A stretch of 64,000 nt of DNA, taken from NCBI GenBank assembly GCA_902585605.1, contig CACIED010000003.1, forward strand, positions 40,086 through 104,085. Reading direction: 5' to 3'. This document shows, in pieces, positions 1 through 9,388 of the stretch. Position 1 is the stretch's first letter. Every line of letters starts with the position of its first letter. Below the pieces are notes generated by a model. The model was not told the origin of the DNA. It worked only from the letters and a program-made list of their open reading frames with translations, and made no database searches. Origin of the DNA: an uncultured Alphaproteobacteria bacterium. Its GTDB lineage: Bacteria; Pseudomonadota; Alphaproteobacteria; HIMB59; GCA-002718135. Made by a program: the position numbers and the translations under genes.

Positions 1-1099
1 GGATGGAGGAATTGAAGAGCAATTGTTAGCAATAAAAAACAAAAATGAGGAACTACTAAATTTAAATAACGAGTTAGAGAAAACAAATATTGAATTATCT
101 TTAAGAGATGAAGAATTACAAAATCAAATATCTCAATATCAACAATTAATGAATGATTTATTAGAAATTAATGATTCTCTTGGCTTAAAAGATGCATCAC
201 TTAATGAACAACTTGATGCAATTAGATTTAAAAATGAAGAACTAGCAAGATTAAATAAAGACTTATTACAGAAAGATAATACTATTTTTAATCTTCGTGG
301 AAAAATCTCTGAATTAAATAATGTACTTTCTTTGTCTGAAGAAAAACAAAAACAGCAACTTGAAAAACTTGAACTCCTCCAAAATGAAATTGTTTCATTA
401 GAAGAAGAGAATCAAGCACAAAAAGAAACGTCACTTGAGGAAATTGCAAAAATGGAAATACAGGCTTCAAAAACATTAGAACAGGTAGAAATTCTTTCGG
501 ATCAAATTGATACTTTGCAAAAAGAAATAGCTTTACTTAATAGTGCTCTAGAAGCGAGTGAAAGTCAGGCTTTTATTAAGGATTTAGAAATTGAAGTACT
601 AGGTGAAAAATTAAACAAAGCCCTTACATCTAAAGTATTTGAGCTCCAAAAATATAGATCTGAGTTTTTTGGAAAATTACAATCTATTTTAGGTGAGAGA
701 AAAGATATTAAAATTGTAGGAGATAGATTTATTTTTGAATCAGAGCTATTATTTGATTCTGCTTCAGCAGATTTACAACTATCTGGTAAAGAAAAGTTAA
801 GTGAAATTGGCCTTACTTTAAAAGAGACTACTAATGATATCCCATCAGATATTGACTGGATTATAATGGTAGAAGGACATACTGACAAACGACCTATACA
901 GACAATAAGATATCCATCTAACTGGGAACTATCTTCAGCTAGAGCTAATACAGTTCTAAAACTTCTTCTTGATCTTGGTTTTCCACCAAATAGATTAGCA
1001 TCGGCAGGATATGGAGAGTTTTACCCTATAAGTGAAGGAGAAACTGAGAGTGATCTGCAGCAAAATAGAAGGATTGAATTAAAACTCACTTCTCGCTAA
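1..1099 (+). CDS. OmpA-family peptidoglycan-binding protein with long coiled coil (5' end outside window)
   Basis: The reading frame is open to the first bases of the window, so the gene begins upstream; the TTG at 23 is only an internal codon. The first ~210 visible residues are rich in Leu, Glu, Lys and Gln in heptad-like patterns, i.e. a long coiled coil. The last ~130 residues form an OmpA/MotB-like domain with the motifs VEGHTDKRPI, NWELSSARA and NRRIELKL, which bind peptidoglycan in the periplasm. Alphaproteobacteria often carry such a protein with an N-terminal membrane anchor and central coiled coil; the anchor would lie upstream. It probably links the envelope to the cell wall. The domain call is firm; the exact role is not known. 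Confidence 0.85.
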   Translation, partial: DGGIEEQLLAIKNKNEELLNLNNELEKTNIELSLRDEELQNQISQYQQLMNDLLEINDSLGLKDASLNEQLDAIRFKNEELARLNKDLLQKDNTIFNLRGKISELNNVLSLSEEKQKQQLEKLELLQNEIVSLEEENQAQKETSLEEIAKMEIQASKTLEQVEILSDQIDTLQKEIALLNSALEASESQAFIKDLEIEVLGEKLNKALTSKVFELQKYRSEFFGKLQSILGERKDIKIVGDRFIFESELLFDSASADLQLSGKEKLSEIGLTLKETTNDIPSDIDWIIMVEGHTDKRPIQTIRYPSNWELSSARANTVLKLLLDLGFPPNRLASAGYGEFYPISEGETESDLQQNRRIELKLTSR

Positions 1100-1140
1100 T
1101 TTGCCTTAAATTTAACATAAACTGATCATAAAAAATTGAT

Positions 1141-1644
1141 ATGAGATTATTAATTTTTTTTATTTTTAGTTTCTTCAGCTCATTATCTGTATTTGCTGCT
1201 TGTAGTGACCAGCCAGCAAATGAGGTCGATTGGACAAATTGTAATTTTGTAGAAAATCTAGATCTTTCTGGTACTGGTTTGGCAAACTCTCAAATGTCAG
1301 GAGTTAATTTATCTTTATCTAATTTTGAAAAATCACAGCTTAACAACTCAAATCTATCTATTGGTAATTTTATCTTCTCAAATTTTAGTAACTCCAATTT
1401 ATATGCTTCAAATTTACAAGGAGCAAATTGCAATAATGCTAATTTTGACAATGCAAATCTTGCGAAAGTAAACTTTGAAGGATCTAACCTTTTTGGAGCA
1501 ACTTTTAAAGGTGCAAATCTCTATGAGGCAAACCTACTCGGTGCTAATATTTCAGGTGCAATGTTTGATGAAGCAAATTTGTCAAATACAGTTTGGGTAG
1601 ATGGTAAAAAATGTGCTCTTGGATCTATAGGCAGTTGCCAATAA
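1141..1644 (+). CDS. Secreted pentapeptide-repeat protein
   Basis: A 167-residue protein with an N-terminal signal peptide (hydrophobic core, cleavage near SVFA/AC). After it come about 20 pentapeptide units of the A(N/D)LxX type, such as GANLY, EANLL and GANIS, which fold as a right-handed quadrilateral beta-helix. Cysteines lie near the N terminus (CSDQ, NCNF) and at the C terminus (KKCALGSIGSC), so periplasmic disulfides are possible. It starts 41 bases after the OmpA-domain gene and its 3' end overlaps a small lipoprotein frame. Pentapeptide repeats do not define a function; an envelope structural or binding role is inference. Confidence 0.85.
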   Translation: MRLLIFFIFSFFSSLSVFAACSDQPANEVDWTNCNFVENLDLSGTGLANSQMSGVNLSLSNFEKSQLNNSNLSIGNFIFSNFSNSNLYASNLQGANCNNANFDNANLAKVNFEGSNLFGATFKGANLYEANLLGANISGAMFDEANLSNTVWVDGKKCALGSIGSCQ

Positions 1645-1772
1645 TTTTTCTGTTTCTTTTTTTAGCAAGTTGTAAAATGTCAACTGTGTCAGGAATTCAA
1701 AAAAATGATGATAATAAAGTTAACTTTAAAATCTCAGGTAGCAAAGAAACAGGAATCCAAATAAATAACTAA
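1611..1772 (+). CDS. Small lipoprotein (53 aa), overlapping the preceding gene
   Basis: A short ATG-to-TAA frame that begins inside the last codons of the pentapeptide gene in another frame. The protein opens with a hydrophobic stretch, PIIFLFLFL, ending in a lipobox LASC, with Cys at residue 21 as the presumed lipidated residue. The ~32-residue mature part (KMSTVSGIQKNDDNK...) is polar. A TTG at 1635 is an alternative start giving a shorter signal peptide. The lipobox plus an open frame filling an otherwise unexplained gap is the evidence. No family is recognised, and the small size keeps confidence moderate. Confidence 0.5.
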   Translation: MCSWIYRQLPIIFLFLFLASCKMSTVSGIQKNDDNKVNFKISGSKETGIQINN

Positions 1773-1818
1773 AATATTAATTTACTTTTATTGTATTTAA
1801 TGATTTGACCTTTTAATA

Positions 1819-2721
1819 ATGAGTCAAAATACTTATTTGTATGCTTTTTGTGTAGTTTTTCTTGCTGGAATTTTTTGGAGTTTTGGAGCGTTGACTGTAA
1901 GATATATGGTTGATGGTCATCAATATGTTTTTCAATATTTATTTTATAGAGGCTTAACTATTTCAATTATACTTCTTATATATTTATTTTTTCGGGAAGG
2001 ATTTGCTTTTTATAAAAATTTTCTCAAAATAGGAATACCATCTATACTTGGAGGGTTATTCCTAGCAACAGCTTTTACTGGATTCATTTTTTCTATTACT
2101 ATGACGACCGCTGCTGTTACATTATTTATGTTAGCAGCCATGCCTTTCATTGCAGCCATTGTTGGTTATTTTGTCCTTGGCGAAATACTAAAAAGATCAA
2201 CATTAATTGCAATGGTTGTAGCATTTATAGGTGTGTGCGTAATGATTATAAATGACAGTATTTCTGGAACTGCTTTAGGTGCAATAATAGGATTTATTTC
2301 TGCAACTGGTTTTGCGTTATACACGGTAACAATAAGATGGAAACCTGAAACACCAAAATTCACAACAGTTGTTTTAGCAGGAATATTTTGTACTATATTT
2401 GCGTTCTTTATTTTAGGTTTCTCTTTTGAACCTTTTATTTTGATGCCTGAAATAAATAGTTATTTGAGTATACTTCATGGAATAATTGTTGCAGCAGGCT
2501 TAATACTTTACAGTCTTGGAGCAAAATATTTACCCTCAGCTGAGCTAGCACTTTTATCTTTAATGGAAGTTGTTGGAGGAGTTCTGTGGGTTTGGCTTCC
2601 TATTTTTGGAATAAATGAAGTACCAAGTACAACTGTAATAATTGGAGGTTTCATAATAACTTTAGCTGTAATTTATTATGGTTTTGCTGCTAGGCAGATT
2701 GATATAAATATTAAAACTTAA
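1819..2721 (+). CDS. DMT-superfamily (EamA) membrane transporter
   Basis: 300 residues with about ten hydrophobic helices arranged as two EamA repeats of five helices each, the usual length of the drug/metabolite transporter superfamily. The first helix carries [14 protein letters not shown], typical of EamA repeat 1. Substrate cannot be inferred from sequence; family members export amino acids, nucleobases or other metabolites from the cytoplasm. Its stop codon interlocks with that of the convergent hemA gene (shared TTAA at 2718-2721), and there is no room for a conventional terminator. Confidence 0.85.
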   Translation: MSQNTYLYAFCVVFLAGIFWSFGALTVRYMVDGHQYVFQYLFYRGLTISIILLIYLFFREGFAFYKNFLKIGIPSILGGLFLATAFTGFIFSITMTTAAVTLFMLAAMPFIAAIVGYFVLGEILKRSTLIAMVVAFIGVCVMIINDSISGTALGAIIGFISATGFALYTVTIRWKPETPKFTTVVLAGIFCTIFAFFILGFSFEPFILMPEINSYLSILHGIIVAAGLILYSLGAKYLPSAELALLSLMEVVGGVLWVWLPIFGINEVPSTTVIIGGFIITLAVIYYGFAARQIDINIKT

Positions 2722-3953
2722 ATATTTGCCGTAACTTTATTAATATTTTTTCTTGGTAAATTATTTTTAGACCAAACTCTATCAAGAGCCTTAATCATTT
2801 TTTCGATATGCTCTTTTCTATGTTTTGGGGTAACAGTTATTCTTAGTCTTTCTAAACCTTTTGGTACGGTTGGGTAAAAAATTGGTTGTGCATAAATACC
2901 ATAATCATCAATTAAATCTTTAGACACTTTTTTGCATAAAAAAGGATCATTAATTAATACTGCTACAATATGAGAATTTGTATCCAAATAAGGGATTGCT
3001 AAGGAGTCTAAATTTTCTCTTATTAAAGATGCATTTTCTTTTATTCTTATTCTTAATTGTTCTGCCAGAGAAACAATATCTATTGCTTTAGCTGCTCCTG
3101 CGGCAATTGATGGGCAGATTGAAGTTGTAAAAATAAAACCTGGAGCGAAACTTCTAATATAATCAATTATTTCTGAACTAGCTGCAATATAACCACCCAT
3201 TTGACCATATGCTTTTGCTAAAGTTCCATTAATAATATCTATTTTATCTTCAACTCCCATTTCTACTGCAATACCTTTACCTTCTTCACCGTAAAGTCCA
3301 ACTGAATGAACTTCATCTAGATATGTCATACAGTTATATTTTTTTGCTAACTCTACAATTTTAACTATAGGCGATCTTATACCTTCCATAGAGTATAAAC
3401 TTTCAAAAACGATTAACTTAGGATTATCTATATTTGACTCTTTTAGTAACTGTTCTAAATGATCAATGTCATTGTGTTTAAATATATGACACTTAGCTCC
3501 ACTATTCTTAATACCTTGTATTAAAGAGGCGTGATTTAATTCATCAGAAAATATCTCAATATCTTTAATTTTTTTTCCTAAAGTCCATAAAGTAGATTGG
3601 TTTGCTGTATAAGCAGAAGCAAAAACTAATGCCGACTCTTTATTATGAACATTTGCCAGTTTTTTTTCAAGTTCAGTATGATAGGTTGATGTACCAGAAA
3701 TATTTCTTGTTCCACCCGAACCAGATCCATATTCAAGTAGTGTTTTTACAATTTCATTTACGACTTCTGGGTGCTGACTCATATTAAGATAGTCATTAGA
3801 GCACCAAACCTCAACTTCTCTTTCTTTGTTTTTAAAACTTTCATCTGCATTTGGAAAACTTTTTATAGGTCTATCTATGTTTCTAAAGTCCCTATATAGA
3901 CCTTGTTCTTTAAGATTTTTTAATTCAGATTTAAAGAATTTTTTATATTGCAT
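2718..3953 (-). CDS. hemA: 5-aminolevulinate synthase
   Basis: Condenses succinyl-CoA and glycine to 5-aminolevulinate, the first step of haem synthesis by the C4 (Shemin) pathway used by alphaproteobacteria. The 411-residue protein has the family length and motifs: [11 protein letters not shown] near residue 50, [24 protein letters not shown], and the pyridoxal-phosphate lysine in [14 protein letters not shown]. It is a fold-type I PLP enzyme of the alpha-oxoamine synthase family; glycine C-acetyltransferase and AONS are relatives, but the N terminus ([10 protein letters not shown]) and the haem neighbours favour ALAS. A cytochrome b561 gene lies upstream on the same strand and the hemCEHFJ operon starts divergently beyond it. 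Confidence 0.95.
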   Translation of the reverse strand: MQYKKFFKSELKNLKEQGLYRDFRNIDRPIKSFPNADESFKNKEREVEVWCSNDYLNMSQHPEVVNEIVKTLLEYGSGSGGTRNISGTSTYHTELEKKLANVHNKESALVFASAYTANQSTLWTLGKKIKDIEIFSDELNHASLIQGIKNSGAKCHIFKHNDIDHLEQLLKESNIDNPKLIVFESLYSMEGIRSPIVKIVELAKKYNCMTYLDEVHSVGLYGEEGKGIAVEMGVEDKIDIINGTLAKAYGQMGGYIAASSEIIDYIRSFAPGFIFTTSICPSIAAGAAKAIDIVSLAEQLRIRIKENASLIRENLDSLAIPYLDTNSHIVAVLINDPFLCKKVSKDLIDDYGIYAQPIFYPTVPKGLERLRITVTPKHRKEHIEKMIKALDRVWSKNNLPRKNINKVTANI

Positions 3954-4008
3954 ATTTATTAGATATCTTAGACAATGTTTAATTGTAAGTGTTTAATTGA
4001 ATGAATTG

Positions 4009-4587
4009 TCACACCTTATTTCTACTAAAAGACATTCGCTTCCAAACACCATATTTATCTTTAATTATGAATCGATGATACAACGCTGCTGCAATATGAA
4101 GTAAAAAAAGAGCTGTTAATATAAGTGCTGAGTAATAGTGTATAGCTAGAGCTTGAGGGTATAGAAAAAAATTCTCTTCGATTAAAGGTGGTATTTTAAT
4201 TAATCCCAAGAGATAAACATCCTCTCCTCCAAGCCATGTCATAAAGGTACCTTGAATAGGAATAAGAATAACTAAACCATAAAGAACAAAATGGACTAAA
4301 TTCGAAACCAATTTATGAAATAAAGGTATATTTTCATATTTAGGATGAGTGTTAAATATGTATTTCCAGATTAATCTAAGCACAACTAAACTAAAAACTA
4401 TGGTGCCAAAAAATTTATGAGTAATAATAAAACCCATTTTAAGTGGAGAAAATTCCATATTATGAAGGCTAATCCCTGTTGCAACTTGCCAAAAAAGCAG
4501 AAGTGCCAATGACCAATGAAAAAGTTTTGCAACTAAGCCCCAAGAAGATTTTGTACCTTTAAATTCAATCATTACTAATTTTATCAT
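4009..4587 (-). CDS. Cytochrome b561 family protein
   Basis: A ~190-residue membrane protein with four transmembrane helices and the His pattern of the bacterial b561/CybB family: KLFHWSLALLLFWQ in helix 1, ITHKFFGT in helix 2, AIHYYSALILT before helix 4 and LLHIAAALYHRFI in helix 4. Such proteins bind two b haems and move electrons between quinol and other carriers, or oxidise superoxide, in the inner membrane. The start may be the ATG at 4587 or the in-frame ATG at 4572 (MIEFKG). It lies between hemA and the divergent hemC operon, so a haem-requiring product sits among haem-making genes. The physiological partner is unknown. Confidence 0.88.
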   Translation of the reverse strand: MIKLVMIEFKGTKSSWGLVAKLFHWSLALLLFWQVATGISLHNMEFSPLKMGFIITHKFFGTIVFSLVVLRLIWKYIFNTHPKYENIPLFHKLVSNLVHFVLYGLVILIPIQGTFMTWLGGEDVYLLGLIKIPPLIEENFFLYPQALAIHYYSALILTALFLLHIAAALYHRFIIKDKYGVWKRMSFSRNKV

Positions 4588-4614
4588 ATAGTGCTATTTA
4601 AAATAATATAATCC

Positions 4615-6123
4615 ATGAAAATTAGAGTTTTATCGAGAAAAAGTGACTTGGCAATAATTCAAGCACGTGAATTTTCCGATTATATGCAATCAAAACATCC
4701 TTTTGTAGAAATAGAATTTTTAACAAGAAGTACTTCAGGAGATAAAGATCTAAAAACACCTCTATCTGAAATGCCAACTGAGGGAGTTTTTACCAATGAT
4801 TTAAGGGATGAATTAATAAATAATAAATGTGATTTAATTGTTCACTCGTGGAAGGATCTTCCAATTGAAGTTGGTGATAAAACTAAAATAGCTGCAACAT
4901 TAAAACGAGCCGACAAAAGAGATATATTATTTTTAAAAAAAAATAAAAAAATGGATAGTAAGAAAATTACTATTCTTTGTTCATCACCAAGAAGACAATA
5001 TAATTTAAAAAATTTTATTGAAAATTATCTTCCACAAAAGTTTGATAAAGTTTGCTTTGAAAATATAAGAGGTAACATACCTACTAGATTTAAAAAATTT
5101 TTGGAAAACCCTGACAGTGATGGTTTTATTGTTGCTAAAGCAGCAATTGATAGATTACTTTTGAATAATTATTCTGAATTCAATGAATTAAAAATAACTC
5201 TAACAAAATATATTAACGAATGTCTATGGTCTGTTTTACCATTGTCTATAAACCCTTGTTCTCCTGGACAAGGAGCTCTAGCGATTGAAACAAGAATTAA
5301 AGATAATAAACTTAACGAAATTTTAAATGAAATTAATATTTCCAAAGATTATTCCAATGTTATTCAAGAAAGGAATATTCTAAAAAATTATGGAGGAGGA
5401 TGTCACCAAAAAATAGGAGTATCTTATATATCACATAAATTAGGATTAGTCGTATCTAAAAGAGGTGAAGATGAAAAAGGCAATCATTTTGAGAGCTGGG
5501 ATTTTATCGATCCAAAAGATATAAGTTTTTCTAGTAATACAACAGATGAAATTTATCCTGAAAATTTAAAAAATTATAAAATATTTTCTAGAAAACAATT
5601 AAATGAAAATGTTGATGATATAAATAATTTACAAAATAAATGTATTTATGTTTCACGAATTAGCTCAATCCCGGAAAATTCAAATATCCAATCAAATAAT
5701 GTTATTTGGACTAGTGGTTTAAGAACATGGAAAAATTTATCTGAAAGAGGTATTTGGGTTAATGGAACTTCAGATGGTTTGGGTGAGGATTTTGATAAAG
5801 AAATTAATTCACTTACAAATAATCCTTGGGTTAAGTTAACTCATTCTCAATCTCCTGAAAGTTCGATAAAAAATAAAATTGAAACGTATCAATTGGAGTC
5901 TATTGATTTTGAAATAGATATAGAAAAGAAAAAGTACTTTTATTGGATGAGCAGTTCAGCTTTTAAGGCGAGTATTGATAAATATCCTAAAATTATAGAA
6001 AAATATCATTTTTGTGGCCCAGGAAATACTTACAACGAGATTAGTAAAATATTAGGTAATGATAAAAATCTTTTTGTTGAGCTATCTTATGATAGTTGGA
6101 AGAAAAAATTACTAAAAGCCTAA
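4615..6123 (+). CDS. hemC: Hydroxymethylbilane synthase with C-terminal uroporphyrinogen-III synthase-like domain
   Basis: The N-terminal ~300 residues are porphobilinogen deaminase, which links four porphobilinogens into hydroxymethylbilane. Visible motifs are the N terminus KIRVLSRKSDLAIIQA, HSWKDLP, SPGQGALAIE, and GGGCHQKIG with the dipyrromethane-cofactor Cys near residue 263. The protein has 502 residues, about 190 more than HemC alone. The extra part contains VIWTSGLRTWKNLSERG, YFYWMSSSAFKASI and HFCGPGNTYNEI, resembling the TS(A/G)..A and GpxTa elements of HemD, so the gene probably encodes a HemC-HemD fusion. No separate hemD is seen here. hemE follows after two bases. Confidence 0.9.
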   Translation: MKIRVLSRKSDLAIIQAREFSDYMQSKHPFVEIEFLTRSTSGDKDLKTPLSEMPTEGVFTNDLRDELINNKCDLIVHSWKDLPIEVGDKTKIAATLKRADKRDILFLKKNKKMDSKKITILCSSPRRQYNLKNFIENYLPQKFDKVCFENIRGNIPTRFKKFLENPDSDGFIVAKAAIDRLLLNNYSEFNELKITLTKYINECLWSVLPLSINPCSPGQGALAIETRIKDNKLNEILNEINISKDYSNVIQERNILKNYGGGCHQKIGVSYISHKLGLVVSKRGEDEKGNHFESWDFIDPKDISFSSNTTDEIYPENLKNYKIFSRKQLNENVDDINNLQNKCIYVSRISSIPENSNIQSNNVIWTSGLRTWKNLSERGIWVNGTSDGLGEDFDKEINSLTNNPWVKLTHSQSPESSIKNKIETYQLESIDFEIDIEKKKYFYWMSSSAFKASIDKYPKIIEKYHFCGPGNTYNEISKILGNDKNLFVELSYDSWKKKLLKA

Positions 6124-6125
6124 AA

Positions 6126-7124
6126 ATGACAAATATTTTATTCAAAAATGCACTCAAAAGAAATATTCAAAAAACACCACCCATTTGGTTCATGAGACAG
6201 GCTGGAAGGTACCATTCGCATTATCGCAAGCTCAAAGAAAAATATACTTTTGAACAACTTTGTAAAACTCCTGATCTAGCCGCAGAAGTCGCTTTTGGTC
6301 CAATACAAGAGTTTGATTACGATATTGCAATTTTATTTAGTGATATTTTATTTATCTTGGAGGGACTTGGTTTAGATTTAAAGTTTGACCCAGGGCCTAA
6401 ATTTAATTCTTTTATAAATTCAAAAAACATTAATGATTATAGTAATATTGATCGTGGAATTGAGCATATGCAATTTCAATTTGAAGCAATAAAAATAACA
6501 AAAGAGAAATTGCCAAATAATAAAAGTTTAATTGGATTTGTTGGTGGACCTTGGACATTATCAAAATATGCATTTGGAAATAATAACTCTGATTTAATCG
6601 ACACTAAAATGAATTTAGAATTTATTTCAAAAATTCTTTTACCCCTTCTAAAGAAAAATATTCAATTACAATTAGATGCAGGTGTTGAACTAGTCATGGT
6701 TTTCGATAGCTCCTTGTATGATTTAGATAAAATAAATTTTCATGAAATTTATTCCAAATTTTTGGAAGAGATTGCGATTTCTTTTCCAAACAAAGTTGGC
6801 TATTATTCAAGAGGTAAGAGTTTAACTGATCTAAATTCTACCATCAATTATCCCTTTGCTGGTTTTGGTTACGATCACACAATAGATCTTAAATTTATGT
6901 TTGAAAATCAAAAACAAGGATTTATTCAAGGAAATTTCAATGAAAAATTAATGTTAGGTGAAACAGATACATTTCTTAAAGATTTAAAAGATTTTATTGA
7001 AAAAATGAAATCCATTGAAAATCTTAATGGCTGGATTTGCGGCCTTGGACATGGAATTAACAAAAATACTCCAGAAAAAAATGTTCATTTATTTATAGAA
7101 AATATCAGAAAAGAATTTAGCTAA
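6126..7124 (+). CDS. hemE: Uroporphyrinogen decarboxylase
   Basis: Removes the four acetate carboxyls of uroporphyrinogen III to give coproporphyrinogen III in the cytosol. The 332-residue protein shows the signature PPIWFMRQAGRY near residue 20, the catalytic Asp region AILFSDILFI, FVGGPWTLSKYA, and the closing GLGHGINKNTPEKNV. I chose the ATG at 6126, two bases after the hemC stop; an upstream in-frame ATG at 6096 would add ten residues inside hemC that the family lacks. It belongs to the hemC(D)-E-H-F-J operon, whose genes roughly follow the order of the pathway. Confidence 0.95.
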   Translation: MTNILFKNALKRNIQKTPPIWFMRQAGRYHSHYRKLKEKYTFEQLCKTPDLAAEVAFGPIQEFDYDIAILFSDILFILEGLGLDLKFDPGPKFNSFINSKNINDYSNIDRGIEHMQFQFEAIKITKEKLPNNKSLIGFVGGPWTLSKYAFGNNNSDLIDTKMNLEFISKILLPLLKKNIQLQLDAGVELVMVFDSSLYDLDKINFHEIYSKFLEEIAISFPNKVGYYSRGKSLTDLNSTINYPFAGFGYDHTIDLKFMFENQKQGFIQGNFNEKLMLGETDTFLKDLKDFIEKMKSIENLNGWICGLGHGINKNTPEKNVHLFIENIRKEFS

Positions 7125-7129
7125 TAGAT

Positions 7130-8155
7130 ATGGTTAAATATATAGGTGAAAAAGATTATGAGCACGGGAGTAAAGAAAAAATTGGTGTTTTAATTACTAA
7201 CCTAGGCACTCCAGATGCTCCAAACAAAAAAGAACTAAAAGTTTATCTTAATCAATTTTTGTCAGACCCTAGAGTAATCGAATTACCTAAAATCTTATGG
7301 CAAATTATATTGAAGCTAGTAATTTTACAAATAAGACCATCAAAGTCAGCAGAAGCATACAAACAAATTTGGACTGATAAGGGTTCTCCACTTTTAGATA
7401 TCGCAAAAAGACAACTAAATAAAATCCAATCATCTTTTTCTTCAAAAAATGAAAATATAGTATTTGAAGTTGGGATGCGTTATGGCAATCCATCTATTCC
7501 AGATGCTTTGTTAAAACTTCAAAAAAAACAAGTAAGAAGATTATTAGTTCTGCCTTTGTATCCGCAATATTGTGCTGCAACAACAGGGAGTACATTTGAT
7601 GAAGTAACAAATGTATTGCAAAAATGGCGTTGGATACCTGAAATGCGTTTTATCAATCAGTACTTTGAAGAAAAAAATTATATTGAAGCTTTGTCAAATT
7701 CAATAAAGTCATTTTGGAAAAAAACTTCAAAACCACAAAAAATTATTTTTAGTTATCATGGTATACCAAAACGGTATTTGACTAATGGTGATCCGTATCA
7801 TTGCTTTTGTCTTAAAACCACAAGACTGGTCAAAGAACATATGGGATTATCCGATGATGAGATAATGACTACTTTCCAAAGTAGATTTGGAAGAGAGGAA
7901 TGGTTAAAGCCATATACAAGTGAAACATTAAAAGAATTACCAAAACAAGGGATTAAAAATATACATATAATATCTCCTGGTTTCAGTAGTGATTGTCTTG
8001 AAACACTTGAAGAACTTGAAGAAGAAAATAAAGAATATTTTATGGAGTCAGGTGGAGAAAATTATCATTATATACCTTGCTTGAATGATCACGATGATCA
8101 TATAGCCGTTTTTGTAAATCTGATAAAAAAACATACTCAAGGCTGGCCATTATGA
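7130..8155 (+). CDS. hemH: Ferrochelatase
   Basis: Inserts Fe2+ into protoporphyrin IX. The 341-residue protein has GVLITNLGTPDAPNKKELK at the N terminus, GMRYGNPSI, LPLYPQYCAATTGS, the metal-site motif FSYHGIPKRY near residue 205 and the acidic segment CLETLEELEEENKEYF near residue 285. I see no C-terminal Cys cluster of the [2Fe-2S] type. Spacing from hemE is five bases, and the TGA stop overlaps the hemF ATG (ATGA at 8152-8155), so translation of the two is likely coupled. Confidence 0.95.
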   Translation: MVKYIGEKDYEHGSKEKIGVLITNLGTPDAPNKKELKVYLNQFLSDPRVIELPKILWQIILKLVILQIRPSKSAEAYKQIWTDKGSPLLDIAKRQLNKIQSSFSSKNENIVFEVGMRYGNPSIPDALLKLQKKQVRRLLVLPLYPQYCAATTGSTFDEVTNVLQKWRWIPEMRFINQYFEEKNYIEALSNSIKSFWKKTSKPQKIIFSYHGIPKRYLTNGDPYHCFCLKTTRLVKEHMGLSDDEIMTTFQSRFGREEWLKPYTSETLKELPKQGIKNIHIISPGFSSDCLETLEELEEENKEYFMESGGENYHYIPCLNDHDDHIAVFVNLIKKHTQGWPL

Positions 8156-8962
8156 TTGCTGATCCCAAATTTAATACTGCAAAAGAATGGTTTGAAAAAT
8201 TACGAGATAACTTAGTTGAAACTATTCAAAACATTGATGAAAATCAATTTGAAATAAGTAACTGGGATCACAAAGGTGATGGTGGTGGTAAAATGAGTAA
8301 AATTAAGGGTAATATTATTGAAAAAGGTGGAGTAAATATTTCTACCGTCTCTGGGACATTTAACGAAAATATGAGAGATGCTATTCCGGGTGCTAAAGAA
8401 GATCCAAATTATAATGCAACCGGCATCAGTGTTGTATTACATCCAGTTTCACCTAAAATTCCTTCTATGCATTTTAATACAAGATTTATTAAAACCGCTC
8501 AGGAATGGTTTGGTGGAGGCATGGATATTACACCTTGTGTAATATTTGAGGATGAGAAAAAATATCATCGTGGTTTAGAAGTTTTGTGTAATAAATATGA
8601 TAAATCATATTATCCTAAATTTAAAAAAATGGTGTGATGACTATTTTTTTCTTAAACATAGAAACGAACCAAGAGGTGTTGGAGGAATATTTTTTGATTA
8701 CCTTCAAACTGGCGATTGGGGAAAAGATTTTGAATTTGTCCAAGGCGTAGGTACTTATTTTCATCAGTTTATCAAAAATACTTTAATTGCACTTAAGGAT
8801 GAGGAGTGGAATGAAGAGGAAAAAAAATTACAATTAGTTAAGCGTAGTCGCTATGCTGAATTTAACTTATTATATGATAGAGGTACAAAATTTGGTCTAG
8901 AGACTGGTGGGAATGTTGATGCTATATTAATGTCAATGCCTCCTCACGCGGTTTGGGAATAA
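8152..8962 (+). CDS. hemF: Oxygen-dependent coproporphyrinogen-III oxidase, split by a frameshift in an A7 run
   Basis: Converts coproporphyrinogen III to protoporphyrinogen IX using O2. The first frame (8152-8637) carries FEISNWDHKGDGGG, IPSMHFNTRF and WFGGGMDITP; the second (in frame 2, to 8962) carries WCDDYFFLKHRNEPRG, GGIFFDYL, RYAEFNLLYDRG and GGNVDAILMSMPP. Together they make one full-length HemF. The break is at seven A residues, 8623-8629; six would give an uninterrupted YYPKFKKWCDDYFF. It may be a sequencing error, a real mutation, or a site of transcriptional slippage. The gene overlaps hemH by four bases and is followed by hemJ after three, so the operon is otherwise intact. Confidence 0.88.
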
Positions 8963-8965
8963 ATA

Positions 8966-9385
8966 ATGTTATTTAATACTCTGAAAGTTATTCATATTTT
9001 TAGTATCATAGCTTGGATGGCTGGACTTTTATATCTGCCACGTTTGTTTGTAAATCATGCTAATCCTGAAATTACAAAAGAAACCTCAGAAACATTCAAA
9101 CTAATGGAAGGAAAATTGTACAGAATAATTATGTTTCCAGCTTTTATAGTGACGTGGATATCAGGTTTTACACTTACACATTATGTAGGTATTGATACTT
9201 GGTTGGTTTTAAAAATTTTATTTGTAATTTTATTATCTGTCTATCATTTTTTTTGTTTAAAATGTCTTAATGATTTTAAAAATGATAAAAATAAATATTC
9301 AACTAAGTTTTTTAGAATTACAAATGAAGTGCCAGCAGTAATATTGATTTTTATACTTATACTTGTTGTATTTCAGCCTTTTTAA
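8966..9385 (+). CDS. hemJ: Protoporphyrinogen IX oxidase HemJ
   Basis: HemJ (the UPF0093 family) oxidises protoporphyrinogen IX to protoporphyrin IX in the inner membrane and replaces HemG/HemY in most alphaproteobacteria. This 139-residue protein has four transmembrane helices and the conserved N-terminal segment KVIHIFSIIAWMAGLLYLPR with the essential His. GKLYRIIMFPA and WLVLKILFVILLSVYH also match the family. It is the last gene of the hem operon, three bases behind hemF and three bases before the end of the convergent nth gene. Confidence 0.93.
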   Translation: MLFNTLKVIHIFSIIAWMAGLLYLPRLFVNHANPEITKETSETFKLMEGKLYRIIMFPAFIVTWISGFTLTHYVGIDTWLVLKILFVILLSVYHFFCLKCLNDFKNDKNKYSTKFFRITNEVPAVILIFILILVVFQPF

Positions 9386-9388
9386 TTA

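Noticed and set aside
565..888. Minus-strand open frame inside the OmpA-domain gene
   Set aside because: It lies antisense to a well-supported coding region, shows no family motif and follows from AT-rich codon use.
8597..8962. Second half of hemF as a separate gene
   Set aside because: Its first residues are out of family, while sequence from WCDDYFF on is the C-terminal half of HemF; it is one gene with a one-base shift.
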